From positions 5,233,501-5,297,500 of the forward strand of contig NZ_JBEJGX010000003.1 of the NCBI RefSeq assembly GCF_040253635.1: a DNA stretch of 64,000 nt. The letters are read 5' to 3'. Of the stretch, positions 61,643-64,000 are shown one piece after another. This DNA comes from Streptomyces sp. Edi2. GTDB taxonomy: Bacteria; Actinomycetota; Actinomycetes; Streptomycetales; Streptomycetaceae. Below the pieces are notes generated by a model, which had not been told where the DNA came from, searched no databases, and worked only from the letters and a program-made list of their open reading frames with translations. Position numbers and translations under genes: made by a program. Every line of letters starts with the position of its first letter. The stretch's first letter is position 1.

Positions 61643-62380
61643 ATGAGCCCCGCCGAGCACGGTGATCATCCCGCCCGCATCCTGATCGTCGACGATGAGC
61701 CCGCGGTCCGGGAGGCCCTGCAGCGCTCGCTCGTCTTCGAGGGGTACGTCACCGAGCAGGCGGTCGACGGTCTGGACGCGGTCGAGAAGGTCGCCGCCTT
61801 CGACCCCGAACTGATCGTGCTGGACGTCCTGATGCCCCGGATGGACGGGCTGACCGCCGCCCGCCGGCTGCGGGCGAGCGGGGTGCGGGTGCCGATCCTG
61901 ATGCTGACCGCCCGTGACACCGTCGGCGACCGCGTCACGGGGCTGGACGCCGGCGCCGACGACTACCTCGTCAAGCCCTTCGAGCTGGACGAGCTGCTGG
62001 CCCGGATCCGCGCACTGCTGCGCCGCAGCTCGTACGCGGCGGCGGCCGGTGCGCAGCCCGAGGAGGGCGAGACGCTGAGCCTGGGTGATCTGCGGATGGA
62101 CCTGGCGACCCGCGAGGTGACCCGGGGCAGCCGGCAGGTCGAGCTGACCCGTACCGAATTCACCCTGCTGGAGATGTTCCTCGCGCACCCACGGCAGGTC
62201 CTCACCCGTGAGCAGATCCTGAAGGCCGTATGGGGCTTCGACTTCGAGCCCACCTCCAACTCCCTTGATGTGTACGTGATGTATCTGCGCCGCAAGACGG
62301 AAGCGGGCGGCGAGCCGCGGCTGGTGCACACCGTGCGGGGGGTCGGCTACGTCCTGCGGGCGGACGGCGGCGCGGAATGA
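61643..62380 (+). CDS. OmpR family response regulator
   Basis: 245-aa regulator: receiver with acidic Asp17/Asp18, phosphoacceptor Asp61 ([12 protein letters not shown]), Thr/Ser of LTARD and Lys in YLVKPFEL; winged helix with [31 protein letters not shown]. Resembles the MprA/MtrA class. Overlaps the kinase gene by 4 bp (ATGA). Likely phosphorylated by it and likely to bind the TCTCA repeats before the protease gene. Confidence 0.94.
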   Translation: MSPAEHGDHPARILIVDDEPAVREALQRSLVFEGYVTEQAVDGLDAVEKVAAFDPELIVLDVLMPRMDGLTAARRLRASGVRVPILMLTARDTVGDRVTGLDAGADDYLVKPFELDELLARIRALLRRSSYAAAAGAQPEEGETLSLGDLRMDLATREVTRGSRQVELTRTEFTLLEMFLAHPRQVLTREQILKAVWGFDFEPTSNSLDVYVMYLRRKTEAGGEPRLVHTVRGVGYVLRADGGAE

Positions 62381-63900
62381 CCGGGCCGGCCCCCGAGCAC
62401 GGAGCGCACGGAGCACACGGAGCACACGGCACGGGCTTTGCGCGGAGCAGGATCGGCGCCCGGATCGCGCGGCTGCCGTTGCGCTCGCGGCTGACCCTGC
62501 TCACCGCGACCGCGGTGGCGGTGGCGGTGGCCGTCTCCGCGCTGGCCTGCTGGCTGCTCACCCGGGCCCAGCTGCGCGACGAGGTGGACAACTCGCTGCA
62601 GAACGTCAGCGTCCCCGCGGAGTACCTGCAGGTGACCTACGCCAACTGCCAGCCCACCGACCCGACCGAGAACAAGAACGCCCCGCCCTCGTACTACAAC
62701 GTCCAGATCGTCCAGGTCGACGGCTCGCGCTGCATCGGGCCCAACTCCCAGCCCCTGCAGGTGCAGCGCTCGGATGTCGCGGTGGCTCGGGGCCTGCAGC
62801 GCGACACCCTGCATGACGCCGTCACCACCGACGGCACGGACGTCCGGGTGCTGACCAAGCACATCGGCGTCCAGGGTGTGCAGTTCGCGGTCTCCATCTC
62901 CCACCCGCTGACCGAGGCCAACAGCGCGCTGAACCAACTGGCGCTGCTGCTCGCGGCGGTCGCGGGGCTGGGCGGCATCGGCGCGGGCACGGCGGGACTG
63001 GTCATCGCGCGTTCCGGCCTCAAGCCGGTGGACCGGCTGACCGGCGCCGTCGAGCACGTCGCCCGCACCCAGGACCTGACCATCCGCATCCCGGCCGACG
63101 GCGAGGACGAGATCGCCCGGCTCTCCCGCTCCTTCAACGCCATGACCGCCGCGCTGGCCGCCTCCCGCGATCTCCAGCAGCAGCTGATCGCGGATGCCGG
63201 CCATGAGCTGCGTACGCCGCTGACCTCGCTGCGTACCAATATCGACCTGCTGGTGCGCAGTGAGCAGGCCGGCCGGCCGATCCCGGCGGCCGACAAGGCG
63301 GCGCTGCTGGCCTCGGTGAAGGCGCAGATGGGGGAGCTGGCGGCGCTGATCGGCGATCTGCAGGAGCTGTCGCGGCCCCCGGCTCCTGGACAGAGCGCCA
63401 TCGAGGTCGTGGCGCTGCACGAGATCGTCGGCTCCGGGCTGCAGCGGGCCCGGCTGCGCGGCCCGTCCCTGACCATCGCGGCGGACCTCGCCCCCTGGTA
63501 CGTACGGGCCGAGCCGGCCGCGCTGGAGCGGGCGGTGGTGAACCTGCTGGACAACGCGGTGAAGTTCAGCCCGCCCGGCGGCACCGTCGAGGTCCGGCTG
63601 GCGGGTGGCGAGCTGACCGTGCGCGATCACGGTCCGGGCATTCCGCAGGACGAACTCCCGCACGTCTTCGAGCGGTTCTGGCGCTCGCCGTCCGCCCGCA
63701 GCCTGCCGGGCAGCGGCCTGGGGCTGTCGATCGTGGCGCGTACGGCGGAACAGGCGGGCGGCGCCGTACGGCTGCGGTCCGCGGACCTCGGCGGCACCGA
63801 GGCGGTACTGACCCTGCCGGGCGCCGCGACGCCGCCGCCGGGGATGCCGGAGGAGCCGCCGGGGCCGAGGCCCCAGGGCCCGCTGCCGGGAGCGCAGTAG
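62377..63900 (+). CDS. Sensor histidine kinase, MprB-like
   Basis: 507-aa membrane kinase. HG/AHG repeat lead (1-20), first membrane helix (about 38-60), extracytoplasmic sensor (about 61-185) with two Cys (YANCQPT, SRCIGPN) that may form a disulfide, second helix (about 187-210), HAMP, DHp with the phospho-His in [17 protein letters not shown], and HATPase with N box [12 protein letters not shown] and G boxes DHGPGIP and GSGLGLSIV. Pro-rich tail. Translationally coupled to the regulator. Confidence 0.94.
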   Translation: MTGPAPEHGAHGAHGAHGTGFARSRIGARIARLPLRSRLTLLTATAVAVAVAVSALACWLLTRAQLRDEVDNSLQNVSVPAEYLQVTYANCQPTDPTENKNAPPSYYNVQIVQVDGSRCIGPNSQPLQVQRSDVAVARGLQRDTLHDAVTTDGTDVRVLTKHIGVQGVQFAVSISHPLTEANSALNQLALLLAAVAGLGGIGAGTAGLVIARSGLKPVDRLTGAVEHVARTQDLTIRIPADGEDEIARLSRSFNAMTAALAASRDLQQQLIADAGHELRTPLTSLRTNIDLLVRSEQAGRPIPAADKAALLASVKAQMGELAALIGDLQELSRPPAPGQSAIEVVALHEIVGSGLQRARLRGPSLTIAADLAPWYVRAEPAALERAVVNLLDNAVKFSPPGGTVEVRLAGGELTVRDHGPGIPQDELPHVFERFWRSPSARSLPGSGLGLSIVARTAEQAGGAVRLRSADLGGTEAVLTLPGAATPPPGMPEEPPGPRPQGPLPGAQ

Positions 63901-63914
63901 GGGCGCGGTAGCGG

Positions 63915-63990
63915 CGGAGCCCCGGGAAGGTAGTGAGGGCGGAGTCCCGGGAAGCCAGTGAGGGCGCAGTCCTGGGAACGGGACGCAGCC
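63915..63990. repeat. 25-bp tandem repeat at the right edge
   Basis: Units CGGAGCCCCGGGAAGGTAGT (then GAGGG) at 63915-63939, a variant at 63940-63964, and a degenerate third from 63965. Lies in the 100 bp after the kinase stop; continues to or past the window edge as a decaying copy. Confidence 0.8.
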
Positions 63991-64000
63991 CGGAACGCAG

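Overview
The window is high-GC actinobacterial DNA and almost certainly a Streptomyces chromosome. The signs are G/C-ending codons, many GTG starts and 4-bp stop/start overlaps, a typical Streptomyces 5S rRNA, and single-copy Streptomyces markers (the CmdABCDEF-type membrane cluster, RsiG, Nur, GlnR, CsoR). From memory and unchecked, gene order matches two neighbourhoods of S. coelicolor, about SCO4126-4142 and SCO4155-4180, with a more variable segment between them.

Layout. (1) 0-2.1 kb: 3' part of a 23S rRNA gene, 5S rRNA and a terminator. (2) 2.1-4.5 kb: a GNAT acetyltransferase and a saccharopine-dehydrogenase-like gene with its own TetR regulator and a perfect palindromic operator. (3) 4.7-14.0 kb: six minus-strand genes resembling a reduced type IV secretion apparatus (VirD4-like, VirB4-like, SCO6880-type, VirB6/TrbL-like, one-TM and two-TM proteins), with a divergent lytic transglycosylase/NlpC protein. 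(4) 14-18.5 kb: PAP2 phosphatase, BBE-type flavoprotein, lipoprotein and small genes. (5) 18.5-25.4 kb: copper repressor CsoR and the phosphate-uptake block (DUF47/Pit and pstSCAB), with a PHO box before pstS, a hairpin after pstS and a 26-codon cysteine-rich ORF fused by ATGA overlaps between pstC and pstA. (6) 25.5-30.2 kb: NlpC/P60 hydrolase, SpoIIE-type phosphatase, and a DUF2516-HbhA-XRE trio that parallels mycobacterial Rv0474-0476.

(7) 30.3-42 kb is the accessory-looking part: an ArsR/MFS pair whose transporter is frameshifted by an 11-bp duplication, a TetR/quinone-oxidoreductase pair with long inverted repeats, a membrane-protein/MarR pair, an aldo/keto reductase and an FMN reductase that each have a MerR-type promoter (19-bp spacer, dyad; the second looks like a SoxR box), and a LysE exporter abutting half a thioesterase gene. 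(8) 42.5-56.9 kb returns to conserved genes: asparaginase, RsiG (anti-sigma-WhiG, both c-di-GMP motifs intact), Dtd, YgfZ, Nur, a nitrobindin-like protein, a 33-residue membrane peptide, DsrE, DUF3099, a thiosulfate sulfurtransferase/DUF1416 operon behind a cysteine-containing leader peptide, DUF2993, a PQ-rich membrane protein, a MoaD-like protein and a heterodimeric ABC exporter. (9) 56.9-58.1 kb is a long non-coding stretch of inverted and tandem repeats ending in a terminator and a 53-codon ORF overlapping glnR. (10) 58.1-63.9 kb: glnR, a LacI regulator, an HtrA-like protease preceded by three 11-bp-spaced TTCTCA repeats, and an OmpR/histidine-kinase pair that is the likely reader of those repeats.

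Themes are nutrient sensing (phosphate, nitrogen, sulfur, copper, nickel), envelope biology and redox stress. No transposase, phage gene, tRNA or CRISPR array was seen. The most unusual items are the reduced T4SS-like cluster, the coupled microproteins at pstC/pstA and glnR, the repeat-rich region before glnR, and several well-formed operators.
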